A DNA stretch of 64,000 nt from Glutamicibacter creatinolyticus (GTDB taxonomy: Bacteria > Actinomycetota > Actinomycetes > Actinomycetales > Micrococcaceae). A program made the position numbers and the translations under genes. Shown piece after piece: positions 25,040 to 35,474 of this stretch; the stretch's first letter is position 1; every line of letters begins with the position of its first letter. The stretch is from contig NZ_CP034412.1 of the NCBI RefSeq assembly GCF_006094275.1, positions 620,001-684,000 on the forward strand, given 5' to 3'. The notes below the pieces were generated by a model. It did not search any database. It was not told the DNA's origin and saw only the letters and a list, made by a program, of their open reading frames with translations.

Positions 25040-26533
25040 CTAGAACGGGTACTTCTTGGCGGTGCCCTGCACGCCAATCCAGTGGTCGGTGGTGAACTCC
25101 TCGATCGCCCACTCGCCGTTGAAGCGCCCCAGCCCGGAGTTCTTCTCCCCGCCGAACATCACGTGCGGTTCATCGTTGGCGGTGATGTCGTTGATGTGCG
25201 TCATCCCGGCCTTGATGCCGCGGGCAAAACGCACCCCGCGCTCGATGTCGCTGGTGAACACGGCCGAGGAGAGCCCGAACTCGGTGTCGTTGGCCAGGCG
25301 CAGCGCCTCGGCCTCATCCGCCGCCCGGGTAATGCCGACCACCGGCCCGAAGATCTCCTCGCGGAACAGTTCCATATCCGAGGTCACCTCCGCGAAGACG
25401 TGTGGGGCGATGACCCGCCCGGTGATCGGGCCGGCCACCACCGGCCGGGCGCCCTGCTCCCGGGCGGTGTCGATCTTGCCGCGCAGGCCGGCCAGCTGCG
25501 AGTCGTTGATGATCGGCCCGACCAGGGTGGCCGGGTCGGCCGCGTCCCCGTACTTCAGTTCCTTGACCTGGGCGGCGAAGCGTTCGACGAACTCATCGTA
25601 GACGGCGTCCTCGACAATGATCCGGTTGATCGCCATGCAGATCTGGCCCTGGTGCAGGAACTTGCCCAGCGCCGCGGCCTTCACCGCCTGGTCCAGGTCC
25701 GCGTCGGAGAGCACCACGAACGGGGCGTTGCCGCCCAGTTCCAGCGAGACCCGCTTCATGCGCTCGCCGGCGATCGCCAGCTTGCCCACGTTCTGGCCCA
25801 CCGGGGTGGAGCCGGTGAAGGAGACCAGGGAGGGGGTGGGGTGGGTGACCACATGATCCCCGATCTCCGAGCCGGAACCGATCACGGTGTTCAGCGCCCC
25901 GGCCGCCAGCCCGGCGGTCTCAAACGCCTTGGCCAACACCAGGGCACCGGTCAACGGGGTGTCCGAGGCCGGCTTGAGCACCACCGTGTTGCCCAGCGCC
26001 AGGGCCGGGGCCACCGAGCGCGCCGAAAGCAGCAGCGGGAAATTCCAGGGGCTGATTACCGCCACCACCCCGACCGGTTCGCGGTAGACGCGGTTTTCCT
26101 TGCCCGGGGCGTTGGAGGGCAGGATCTTGCCGTGCACGCGGGTGGGGAAGGTGGCCGCCTCCCGGATCGCGGCGATCGTGCCGGACAGTTCGATGTTCGC
26201 CTTCAGGTGGCTGGAGCCGGATTCGGCGACCAGCAGCTGCAGCACCTGCTCGAAGTGCTCCTGCAGGTAGTCCGCCGCCTTGCCCAGCACGGCGCTGCGC
26301 TTGGCCGGAGGCAGGCTGGCCCAGCCCGGCTGGGCGTCGGCGGCCGCCTGGTAGGCCGCATCCACATCGGCCGTGGAGGCCTGCCGGATCTCGGCCAGCA
26401 GGGTGTCGTCAAAGGGGTTGGTGGTGCGCAGCGTGCGCTGGGAGGTGCCTTCGCGCCACTGCCCGCCGATGAACAGTTCACTGGGCAGCTGATCGAGAAA
26501 CTGGGGGCTGGTGAGGGTGTGCGGCTCGGTCAT
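25040..26533 (-). CDS. Aromatic-type aldehyde dehydrogenase (benzaldehyde/vanillin dehydrogenase-like)
   Basis: This NAD(P)+-dependent aldehyde dehydrogenase resembles the benzaldehyde/vanillin dehydrogenase group (YfmT/XylC-like). The 497-residue product has Glu265 (LELGG), catalytic Cys299 (GQICMA), the cofactor Asn in the [10 protein letters not shown] segment and the typical C-terminal KYPF end. ATG 26533 follows an AAAGGA ribosome site, whereas the open frame extends to 26668 without domain support. The adjacent genes give no pathway context, so the aromatic substrate is inferred from sequence resemblance only. Confidence 0.85.
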   Translation of the reverse strand: MTEPHTLTSPQFLDQLPSELFIGGQWREGTSQRTLRTTNPFDDTLLAEIRQASTADVDAAYQAAADAQPGWASLPPAKRSAVLGKAADYLQEHFEQVLQLLVAESGSSHLKANIELSGTIAAIREAATFPTRVHGKILPSNAPGKENRVYREPVGVVAVISPWNFPLLLSARSVAPALALGNTVVLKPASDTPLTGALVLAKAFETAGLAAGALNTVIGSGSEIGDHVVTHPTPSLVSFTGSTPVGQNVGKLAIAGERMKRVSLELGGNAPFVVLSDADLDQAVKAAALGKFLHQGQICMAINRIIVEDAVYDEFVERFAAQVKELKYGDAADPATLVGPIINDSQLAGLRGKIDTAREQGARPVVAGPITGRVIAPHVFAEVTSDMELFREEIFGPVVGITRAADEAEALRLANDTEFGLSSAVFTSDIERGVRFARGIKAGMTHINDITANDEPHVMFGGEKNSGLGRFNGEWAIEEFTTDHWIGVQGTAKKYPF

Positions 26534-26730
26534 GGCAGGTCCTTTCGCAGGTTCCCGGATGGTGGGCGGGTCCCGGCAGGGCATTGCCCCCGTGCAGCGG
26601 CACGGGGGCGCTACGCGCGTTCCGGGACCGGGGAGGACGCCCAGCGTGCTCGCTGCGACGCCCATCACCCCCCAGCGTAGGCCACCGGGTGGGACCAGCA
26701 GCGCGGGTTGCGGGGATTAGCATGGTTTTC

Positions 26731-28786
<2,056 letters not shown>

Positions 28787-28804
28787 TTGCCAGTGATAGC
28801 GATT

Positions 28805-28836
28805 AAGCTCGTCGGTAGGAACCTGCCGGCGGGCTT
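28805..28836 (+). terminator. Terminator after eno
   Basis: The RNA can form a 14-pair stem (28805-28818 with 28823-28836, four of the pairs G-U) with loop GAAC. It lacks a strong T tract but is placed as expected. Confidence 0.65.
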
Positions 28837-28899
28837 CGTCGTTTAACGACGCGTACCGCCGCACGGTACCGCCGGCCACAGACCAAAGAATGGGGGAGC

Positions 28900-29811
28900 A
28901 TGGCTCAGCGACCACCACGAATGCCTCGTCGACCGACCCCCAAGCGACCCGAGGGGAACGGCGAACCAGACGCCCGGGACGCGGGCACCGGTGCGGCGCA
29001 CCCCGGCAGCGGGTCGACGACGGAGCACCGGCAGGGGCCACGCCCCACCGCGGCCCGCCCCGCCGCGGCCCGCCCCTCCGCCAGCGGGCCGCACGCCGCG
29101 GGGCACACCGCACCCCGTGCCACCAGCGCCAAGGTGGTCCCGCTGGATCCCGAGCAGCGCTGCGCCCCGCCCACCGAACTGCCCACCGACGCGATCAACG
29201 TGGTGCCCAGCCCCCGGCCCCGCCCGGCCGGGCGCCGCCGCGCCCCCGACCCGGAAGCCGCCCCGGCCCCGGGCAAGAGCGCGCGCTCCCCGCGGCTGGA
29301 GCGGGCCAAGCAGAAGCAGTCCCAGCGCCGCCGGGTGGACCGGGTCAAGTTCTCCGCCGCGGTGCGCCGCAACCCCGCCGAGGCCCAGCCCCCCACCCAG
29401 CCGGCCGAACCCGGCGGGGAGCCGGTGGCCGCGCACCGCTTCTCCGGACGCGTCGCCGCCCTGCTGGTGGTGCTCGCCTTCTTCGCGGTGATGCTGGTGC
29501 CCACGGTGAACCACTACCGCGCCCAGATGCAGGAGATCAACGAGCTGCGCGCTTCGATCACCGCCATGGAGGCCGAACGCGACGCGCTGAAAGAGGAGAT
29601 CGCCCGCTGGGACGACCCGCTGTACATCAAGCAGCAGGCCCGCGACCGGATAAACTTGGTGATGCCCGGTGAGCGGGTGTACATGGTGGTCGGTGAACGG
29701 CCCTCCGCGCAGGAGGACGAACAGGCCAACGGCAGCACCTATGAGGTGCGCCAGGAACTGCCCTGGGTCGACGCCCTGCTGGACTCGGTGCGCCGTTCGG
29801 CCACCGACTGA
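28900..29811 (+). CDS. Septum formation initiator (FtsB/DivIC) family protein
   Basis: This is a bitopic divisome protein of the FtsB/DivIC family. Of its 303 residues, about the first 180 form a Pro/Arg/Ala-rich, low-complexity cytoplasmic segment. A single membrane helix (about 185-205) and a coiled coil (about 208-235, MQEINELRASITAMEAERDAL) follow. The conserved DivIC motif WDDPLYIKQQARDRI and the proline-containing VMPGE turn come next. A GGGGGAGC ribosome site precedes the ATG. The long N-terminal region is typical for actinobacterial members. Its place after eno is conserved (Rv1024 in M. tuberculosis). Confidence 0.9.
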   Translation: MAQRPPRMPRRPTPKRPEGNGEPDARDAGTGAAHPGSGSTTEHRQGPRPTAARPAAARPSASGPHAAGHTAPRATSAKVVPLDPEQRCAPPTELPTDAINVVPSPRPRPAGRRRAPDPEAAPAPGKSARSPRLERAKQKQSQRRRVDRVKFSAAVRRNPAEAQPPTQPAEPGGEPVAAHRFSGRVAALLVVLAFFAVMLVPTVNHYRAQMQEINELRASITAMEAERDALKEEIARWDDPLYIKQQARDRINLVMPGERVYMVVGERPSAQEDEQANGSTYEVRQELPWVDALLDSVRRSATD

Positions 29812-29921
29812 CCAAACCGGTCCCGGCCCCGCACCGGCCCGCCGCCACCGGCCCCGAATGACCCGAAGTCCCCTTTGTTGCGGACCCAAGACCTACGACG
29901 CAAGCGGAAGAGCAGTGAGAC

Positions 29922-30608
29922 GTGAGCAACCAGCGAATTCATGAGGCCCTGGACGCCGCCGGGCGCACCCCCAGCGAGAAGGACCTGGAAACCCTCAGCC
30001 GGCAGCTGAACCGCCCGGTGCGCGACGTGGTGGAGATCGGGGCGCGCTGCGTATGCGGCAACCCGCTGGTGGCCACCACCGCCCCGCGGCTGTCCTCCGG
30101 CATCCCGTTCCCCACTACCTACTACCTGACCCACCCGGTGGTCACCTCGGCCGTTTCCCGCCTGGAGGCCGCCGGGGTGATGAACCAGATGAACGAACGG
30201 CTCGGGCAGGACCCGCAGCTGGCCGCCGCCTACCGCGAAGCCCACGAATCCTACCTGGCCAACCGGGACGCGATTGGTCGGCGTTCGGGCACCGGTGAGG
30301 TTCCGGAGATCGCCGGGGTCTCGGCCGGGGGCATGCCCACCCGCGTGAAGTGCCTGCACGTGCTGGTCGGCCATTCCCTGGCCGCCGGGGAAGGGGTCAA
30401 CCCGCTGGGCGACGAGGCGCTGGCCGGGATCGCCGAATGGTGGACCAAGGACGTGTGCTACTGCACCGGGGCCTGGGACACGAAGGGCCCGGCCCCCAGC
30501 CGGGACCGCTCCCGGCACGTGAAGACCCAGGCGGTGGATCCGGAAGTCAAACGCGCCGAGCGTGCCCGCAAGCGGGCCGAACGCCAGGCGGCAGGGGAGG
30601 AGAGCTAA
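29922..30608 (+). CDS. DUF501 family protein
   Basis: This is a conserved actinobacterial protein of unknown function with a DUF501 domain covering about residues 20-180, rich in Cys and His motifs (ARCVCGNPLV, KCLHVLVGHSLA, CYCTGAW). The pattern suggests a metal site but this is inference. It has 228 residues, a GTG start, and a Lys/Arg/Glu-rich tail. Its stop overlaps the ppx start (TAATG), and the ftsB-DUF501-ppx order is kept in mycobacteria (Rv1024-Rv1026). Confidence 0.88.
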   Translation: MSNQRIHEALDAAGRTPSEKDLETLSRQLNRPVRDVVEIGARCVCGNPLVATTAPRLSSGIPFPTTYYLTHPVVTSAVSRLEAAGVMNQMNERLGQDPQLAAAYREAHESYLANRDAIGRRSGTGEVPEIAGVSAGGMPTRVKCLHVLVGHSLAAGEGVNPLGDEALAGIAEWWTKDVCYCTGAWDTKGPAPSRDRSRHVKTQAVDPEVKRAERARKRAERQAAGEES

Positions 30609-31564
30609 TGCGGGTAGCCGGGATCGACTGCGGCACCAATTCCATCAGGCTGCTGATCGCCGAGGCCAGCCAAGGCGCCGACGGCGTGCAGCTGGCCGAC
30701 GTCGAGCGGCGCATGCAGATCGTGCGCCTGGGCCAGGGCGTGGACGCCACCGGGCGGTTCGCCCCCGAGGCCCTGGAACGCACCTACGCAGCGGTGCGCG
30801 ACTACGCCGCGCTGATCGAGCAGCACCAGGTGGCGCACACCCGCTTCGTGGCCACCTCCGCCACCCGCGACGTGGCCAACCGCGAGGAGTTCCTGGACAC
30901 CATCGAGCAGATCCTTTCGGTGCGCCCCGAGGTGATCAGCGGCCAGGAGGAAGCGGCGTTGTCCTTCGCCGGGGCGACCGGCGTGCTGCCGGCCGATGCG
31001 GCCGGGGAGCGGATGGTCATCGACCTGGGTGGGGGATCCACCGAGTTCGTGATCGGCGCCGGACGCACCCCGCGCACCGCGGTGAGCCTGGACATGGGCT
31101 GCGTGCGGGTCACCGAACGCTTCTTCTCCGACGGGCTGGGTGGACTGGATGCCCGCAGCCAGGCGGCGGACTTCATCGACGACCAGCTGCGCGTGCTCGA
31201 ATCCCTGGACCTGTCCCAGCTGACCGGGCTGGTCGGGGTCGCCGGGACCATCACCACGCTGACCGCCCAGGCGCTGGGGCTGGAGCACTACGACTCGCGG
31301 CGCATCCACGGCGCGCAGCTGGACTTCTGCCAGATGCGTGAGGCGACCGGCGCGATCCTGGGCATGAACCGGGCCCAGCGTGCGGCGCTGGGCTTCATGC
31401 ACCCCGGGCGCGTGGACGTGATCCAGGCCGGAGCGCTGATCGTGGAGCGCATCCTTTCCCACGTGCACCGGGCCACCAGCGGCCGGGTTGAGCGGATCAC
31501 CGCCTCGGAACACGATATCCTCGATGGCATTGCCGCCTCGGTGGCCGCCCTGCACACCGCCTAG
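30608..31564 (+). CDS. ppx: Exopolyphosphatase / guanosine pentaphosphatase family protein
   Basis: This is a Ppx/GppA-family phosphatase of the actin-like ATPase fold, expected to act on polyphosphate and/or pppGpp. The 318 residues contain phosphate-loop motifs GIDCGTNSIRLLIAE at the N-terminus and VIDLGGGSTEFVIG in the middle. A conserved ATSATRD and a C-terminal adenosine-type segment (TASEHDILDGI) are also visible. This is the short, two-domain form; longer enterobacterial Ppx have extra C-terminal domains. Its start overlaps the DUF501 stop, so translation is coupled. Confidence 0.92.
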   Translation: MRVAGIDCGTNSIRLLIAEASQGADGVQLADVERRMQIVRLGQGVDATGRFAPEALERTYAAVRDYAALIEQHQVAHTRFVATSATRDVANREEFLDTIEQILSVRPEVISGQEEAALSFAGATGVLPADAAGERMVIDLGGGSTEFVIGAGRTPRTAVSLDMGCVRVTERFFSDGLGGLDARSQAADFIDDQLRVLESLDLSQLTGLVGVAGTITTLTAQALGLEHYDSRRIHGAQLDFCQMREATGAILGMNRAQRAALGFMHPGRVDVIQAGALIVERILSHVHRATSGRVERITASEHDILDGIAASVAALHTA

Positions 31565-31678
31565 GCCCCAGGGGCCACCTTGGCCTCGGAGCCACCCTTG
31601 AGACCCACCCACCACACACCCGCACCCGATCATGTGTCACGGCCAGCCGGCCGGCGGCCCGGGGACTAGGAGGAAACC

Positions 31679-33181
31679 GTGTTCGCACGCACCGAGCCCC
31701 GGATCACCCGCACCCTTGGCACGCTGCTGGCCATGAGCCTGGCACTCGTGCTGGGGGTGGGCGGCAACCTGCTGCTGGCACCCAGCGCCCACGCCGACAG
31801 CATCCGCGAGGCCGAGTACTGGCTAGACTCGCTGGGCATCAAGGATGCCCACAAGGACGCCAAGGGCCAGGGGGTGAAGGTCGCGGTGATCGACACCGGC
31901 ATCGACACCTCACACCCCGACCTGCGCGGGGCCGTCACCGGCGGCACCGACGTCTCCGGATCCGGCGGACCGACCGGCAACACCCCGATTGGGGCGCGCA
32001 GCGAGCACGGCACCCTGGTGGCCACCCTGCTGGCTGGACGCGGGAACAACAAGGCCGAGATCGACCGGGTCAAGGCCGAGAACGAGAAGCTGAAGACCGC
32101 GTGGGAGAAGGCCAAGAAGCACGCGGAAGAGGAAGACGAGGACGTTCCGGAGGAACCGGAGTACGAGACCGTGCCCAAGCCCTCCGGCGGGCCGGACGGC
32201 GTGCTGGGGGTGGCCCCGGCCGCAGAGCTGATGTCCGTCTCGCTGTGGATGGGCGGGCAGAACCCGGCCGGGATCCCGGTCGAGGAACAGATCCCGCGCG
32301 CGGTGCGCTGGGCCGTGGACAACGGGGCGAAGGTCATCAACATGTCCCTGGGCTCCACCAGCCCGGCCTGGCCCGAAAGCTGGGATTCGGCGTTCAAGTA
32401 CGCCGAGGACCACGACGTGGTGGTCGTGGCCGCAGCCGGGAACCGTTCCGGCGGGATGAGCCAGGTCGGCGCGCCGGCCACCATCCCCGGGGTGCTGACC
32501 GTGGCCGGGGTCGACGAGTCGGGCAAGGCCTCGAAGGACTCCTCCACCGAGGGCATCTCGATCGGGGTGGCCGCCCCGGCCGAGCCGCTGGTCGGCGGCA
32601 TGCCCGGCGGTGACTATGCCCGCTGGTCCGGCACCTCCGGCGCCGCGCCGATCGTCTCCGGCGTGGTGGCGTTGATCCGCTCCAAGTACCCGCAGATGAA
32701 GGCCCCACAGGTCATCAACCGGATCCTGAAGACCGCCAAGGACGCCGGCGCCCCCGGGGTGGACAACCTCTACGGCTACGGGATCATGGACGCGAAGGCG
32801 GCCCTGACCGCCGACGTCGCCGAGACCAGCACGAACCCGCTGGGCACCATCGCCGAATGGATCCACGTGCACCGCCGGGACACCGACGCCGGAGCGCAGG
32901 ACACCAGGGAACCGGGCATCTCCATGGAGAAGTCCGACCTGAAGCAGGTCGCCGCCCCGCGGCCGGTCGTCCCGCCGCAGGAGGCGCCGCTGCTGCAGCC
33001 GGCGCTCGTGATCGGCGTGGGGGTGCTGCTGGTGCTGGCCCTGGGCCTGGGCGGCTGGCAGGCGGCCGCGGCCAACCGGCGCTACCAGCGCTCGAAGCAG
33101 ATCGACGACGCGGCACTGAGCGACCTGAAGGTTGGCCGGGCCCCGGGCAGCCGGGACCTGTTTGACGACGTGCCTGAATAG
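31679..33181 (+). CDS. Mycosin-like S8 serine protease, membrane anchored
   Basis: This is a secreted subtilisin-type protease with mycosin-like architecture. The 500 residues comprise a signal peptide (about 1-39, ending AHA), a catalytic domain with Asp72 (VIDTG), His110 (EHGT) and Ser320 (SGTSGAAP), a Pro-rich linker, a membrane helix (about 440-460) and a short cytoplasmic tail. A highly charged, probably helical insertion (about residues 121-165, Lys/Glu-rich) lies just after the His110 region. Start is GTG 31679 with an AGGAGG ribosome site. No type VII secretion genes are in the window, so a link to such a system cannot be claimed. Confidence 0.88.
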   Translation: MFARTEPRITRTLGTLLAMSLALVLGVGGNLLLAPSAHADSIREAEYWLDSLGIKDAHKDAKGQGVKVAVIDTGIDTSHPDLRGAVTGGTDVSGSGGPTGNTPIGARSEHGTLVATLLAGRGNNKAEIDRVKAENEKLKTAWEKAKKHAEEEDEDVPEEPEYETVPKPSGGPDGVLGVAPAAELMSVSLWMGGQNPAGIPVEEQIPRAVRWAVDNGAKVINMSLGSTSPAWPESWDSAFKYAEDHDVVVVAAAGNRSGGMSQVGAPATIPGVLTVAGVDESGKASKDSSTEGISIGVAAPAEPLVGGMPGGDYARWSGTSGAAPIVSGVVALIRSKYPQMKAPQVINRILKTAKDAGAPGVDNLYGYGIMDAKAALTADVAETSTNPLGTIAEWIHVHRRDTDAGAQDTREPGISMEKSDLKQVAAPRPVVPPQEAPLLQPALVIGVGVLLVLALGLGGWQAAAANRRYQRSKQIDDAALSDLKVGRAPGSRDLFDDVPE

Positions 33182-33210
33182 CCTTGCGGCAGCCCGGACG
33201 GGCTTTGCGG

Positions 33211-33250
33211 ACGGGGGCAGCGATCCGGGAGACCGGTGCGCTGCCCCCGT
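33211..33250 (+). terminator. Terminator after S8 protease gene
   Basis: Perfect 12-base arms (33211-33222 and 33239-33250) are followed by TGCTGTTT, a typical position and form for an intrinsic terminator. Confidence 0.75.
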
Positions 33251-33389
33251 TGCTGTTTCCGCGGTCCTGGACAGCAGGGTCGCCCCTAATCAGTGAAGTT
33301 GGATCCGGGCCCGCCGCCGGGCCCTGCCCGGGACTGGACCGCCAAGGGCGAACCGGTCACAACACCGGGTGGCCAATCTCCCTCCCAAT

Positions 33390-33432
33390 GGTTAGTGAAT
33401 GTTTTCACTAACCTGGTTTTTCCGCGTAGAAT
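33390..33432 (+). promoter_or_regulatory. ndh promoter with overlapping palindromic (Rex-like) operator
   Basis: A perfect inverted repeat with 10-base arms (33390-33399 and 33404-33413, GGTTAGTGAA/TTCACTAACC) contains the GTGAA-N4-TTCAC core of Rex operators. Its right arm contains a TTCACT -35-like hexamer (33404-33409). Seventeen bases on is TAGAAT (33427-33432), itself 7 bases before the ndh ATG. Rex control of ndh-type genes is known in other Gram-positives; binding here is inferred. Confidence 0.65.
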
Positions 33433-33439
33433 CGGCCAT

Positions 33440-34807
33440 ATGTCAATCATCGAAAGCTCCCAGAAGCGTCCACGCATTCTCGTTGTCGGCGGCGGCTATG
33501 TCGGTCTGTACGTCGCGAAGAAGCTCCAGAAGAAGGTCAAGGCCCACGGCGGCATCGTGACCGTGGTGGACCCCAACCCCTACATGACTTACCTTCCGTT
33601 CCTGCCCGAGGTGGCCGGCGGCGGCATCGAACCACGCCACATCGTGGTCTCGCACCGCCAGCACCTGAAGGACTCGGAACTGATCAACGGTCGGGTCACC
33701 AGCATCGACCACGCCAGCAAGAAGGCCGTCATCGACCCGGTCAACGGCGAAAGCTTCGAACTGGAATACACCGACGTGGTGATGAGCGCCGGTTCGGTCA
33801 CCCGTACCTTCCCCATCCCGGGCCTGGCCGAAGAGGGCATCGGGCTGAAGACCATCGAGGAAGCCACTGCGCTGCGCAACCAGGTTTCCGAGCGCATTGA
33901 ATCGGCCTCCAACATGACCGACCCGGCCGAGCGCAAGCGTGCGCTGACCTTCGTGGTCGTCGGCGGCGGCTTCGCCGGCATCGAGACGATCACCGAAATC
34001 GAGGACATGGCCCGCTACGCCATCTCCCTGAACGACCGCATCGGCCAGGACGAAGCCCGCTTCGTGCTGATCGAGGCCATGGGCCGCATCATGCCCGAGG
34101 TCACCGAGGACCAGGCCGTCTGGGTTGTCGAGCACCTGCGCAGCCGCGGCATCGAGGTGCTGCTGAACACCTCGCTGGCCGACGCCACCGATGGCACCCT
34201 GAAGCTGATCAACATGGGCGACAAGTCCCCGGCCGGCGAATTCGACGCCGACACCCTGATCTGGTGCGCCGGCGTGATGGCCAACCCGATGGTTCGCTCC
34301 ACCGACTTCGAGATCGAACAGCGCGGCCGCATCGAGACCCGCACCGACCTGCGCATCAAGGACGCCAACGGCGACCCGGTGGAGGGCGCCTGGGCGGCCG
34401 GCGACGTCTCGGCCGTGCCGGATGTGACCGGCGGGCTGCCCGACGGCACCTGCGTGCCCAACGCACAGCACGCCGTGCGCCAGGCCAAGCTGTTGGCCAA
34501 GAACCTGTACGCCGCCCGCTACGGCGTGGGCACCATCAAGGAGTACAAGCACAAGAACCTGGGTGCCGTTGCCGGTTTCGGCCGCAACAAGGGCGTGGCC
34601 CGCATCAAGTCGATCAAGCTGCGCGGCTGGCTGGCCTGGATGGCGCACCGCGGCTACCACGGCATGGCCATGCCGACCTTCGAGCGCAAGTTCCGCGTGC
34701 TCGGCGACTGGATGGTTGCCCTGTTCTTCAACCGCGATTCGCTGCAGCTGAACAACATGCAGAATCCGCGCAAGGCCTTCGAGGAGTCGGCCAAGCCGAA
34801 GAAGTAG
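33440..34807 (+). CDS. ndh: Type II NADH dehydrogenase
   Basis: This single-subunit, non-proton-pumping NADH:quinone oxidoreductase feeds electrons to the menaquinone pool. The 455-residue protein has two Rossmann motifs, LVVGGGYVGLYVAKKL for FAD and VVVGGGFAGIETITE for NADH. It also has the flavin-linked WAAGDV motif and the quinone-side segment around CVPNAQHAVRQ. The C-terminal part includes an amphipathic membrane-binding region (LRGWLAWMAHRGYHG). ATG 33440 was chosen over the longer frame to 33293 because the promoter lies between them and TAGAAT is 7 bases upstream. Confidence 0.94.
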   Translation: MSIIESSQKRPRILVVGGGYVGLYVAKKLQKKVKAHGGIVTVVDPNPYMTYLPFLPEVAGGGIEPRHIVVSHRQHLKDSELINGRVTSIDHASKKAVIDPVNGESFELEYTDVVMSAGSVTRTFPIPGLAEEGIGLKTIEEATALRNQVSERIESASNMTDPAERKRALTFVVVGGGFAGIETITEIEDMARYAISLNDRIGQDEARFVLIEAMGRIMPEVTEDQAVWVVEHLRSRGIEVLLNTSLADATDGTLKLINMGDKSPAGEFDADTLIWCAGVMANPMVRSTDFEIEQRGRIETRTDLRIKDANGDPVEGAWAAGDVSAVPDVTGGLPDGTCVPNAQHAVRQAKLLAKNLYAARYGVGTIKEYKHKNLGAVAGFGRNKGVARIKSIKLRGWLAWMAHRGYHGMAMPTFERKFRVLGDWMVALFFNRDSLQLNNMQNPRKAFEESAKPKK

Positions 34808-34851
34808 CCTGCCGGCCGAAGAAGGCTGCATCAAGCGATGATTGACCCGAC

Positions 34852-34882
34852 GGTGGGCCGACGCCACAGGCGCCGGCCCACC
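34852..34882 (+). terminator. Terminator after ndh
   Basis: A hairpin with 9-base arms (34852-34860 and 34874-34882) lies about 45 bases after the ndh stop and before the tRNA gene. Confidence 0.65.
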
Positions 34883-34946
34883 GATCCTTGCCGTTCCGGC
34901 GAAATTTCAGAAAATGGGAAAACATCGCGTAGGATTTTTCAAGCTG

Positions 34947-35031
34947 GCCCCTATGGTGGAATTGGCATACACGGCTGACTTAAAATCAGCTGCCGCAAGG
35001 CTTGTGGGTTCGAGTCCCACTGGGGGCACCA
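34947..35031 (+). tRNA. tRNA-Leu (anticodon TAA)
   Basis: This is a class II tRNA with acceptor stem GCCCCTA/TGGGGGC (34947-34953 with 35021-35027), anticodon stem GCTGA/TCAGC around the loop with anticodon TAA (34981-34983), a long variable arm and a T arm with GGTTCGAGTCC. The CCA end is encoded (35029-35031). A TAGGAT box at 34930-34935 is a candidate -10. The last 23 bases are repeated exactly at 37420-37442, showing that this gene is an integration target. Confidence 0.97.
35009..35031 (+). repeat. Left attachment site (3' end of tRNA-Leu)
   Basis: These 23 bases from TTCGAGTCCCAC to the CCA end are identical to 37420-37442. Flanking bases differ at both ends, so the repeat is exactly 23 bp. 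Confidence 0.9.
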
Positions 35032-35037
35032 GATGAA

Positions 35038-35089
35038 TGGCCGTTACTTCCCTTTATTTACGGGGGAGTAGCGGCCATTTGCTTTATTC
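35038..35089 (+). terminator. Terminator after tRNA-Leu, carried by the element
   Basis: The RNA can form a 15-pair stem starting at TGGCCGTTAC (35038-35047) and closing at GTAGCGGCCA (35068-35077), with two G-U pairs. A T-rich stretch follows. It would end the tRNA transcript. Confidence 0.7.
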
Positions 35090-35099
35090 TCATGCCGTC

Positions 35100-35120
35100 T
35101 TTGGGCACAATTTGGGCACA
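35100..35120 (+). repeat. Left pair of GGGCAC repeats (candidate integrase arm sites)
   Basis: TTTGGGCACA occurs twice, at 35100-35109 and 35111-35120, with an 11-base period. A matching pair is near the right end (37307-37324). Helical phasing and end position suggest arm-type binding sites for the lost integrase; this is inference. Confidence 0.5.
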
Positions 35121-35474
35121 TCTAACCGCAGGAAAGCGGATGCTGAGATTCAGGCCAAGCACCGCGCCAAGCTCAAAGAGCAGGCAGAGGCCGAGGCTAA
35201 GGAATCGCCAAAGTCACGTGACACTAACGTGATTACCTCTACTGATTACCCAACCTCACGTGAGCGTCACGTGACATTGGAAGGTAGAGGCAAGGAAGAG
35301 GCAGAGGCAAGGACTAAGGAACCTACCAATTCTGAACAAAGCTTTGATTCCAATACTGGCGAAGTCTTTGGGCCTGCATCAGATCATTGGAACACCTCGG
35401 ACCCTTGGGGCAATCAAGAATCATCTTCGCTTGACCCTGCTGCTGCATTCCGACAGGCAGGCGGTTCCCTGTGA
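35121..35474 (+). pseudogene. 5'-truncated tail of a phage replication-type protein
   Basis: The open frame runs from the tRNA terminator to 35474, but its first part reads through attachment-site DNA, so no natural start is visible. The protein-like part (from RRKADAEIQAKH) is an alternating-charge, helical and low-complexity tail ending in DPWGNQESSSLDPAAAFRQAGGSL. Such tails follow the helix-turn-helix domain of replication initiators in actinophage genomes; that comparison is from memory. Three TCACGTGA palindromes lie inside it. Its stop overlaps the next ATG (35472-35476 region), a phage-style overlap. Confidence 0.55.
35214..35274 (+). repeat. Three TCACGTGA palindromes (iteron-like)
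   Basis: The 8-base palindrome occurs at 35214-35221, 35256-35263 and 35267-35274, with a related TAACGTGAT between. Repeats inside a replication gene can be an origin; here that is only a suggestion. Confidence 0.45.

Noticed and set aside
35037-35120. ATG at 35037 as the start of the replication-type gene
   Set aside because: The first 28 codons run through the tRNA terminator and the candidate integrase sites, so they are not natural coding sequence.
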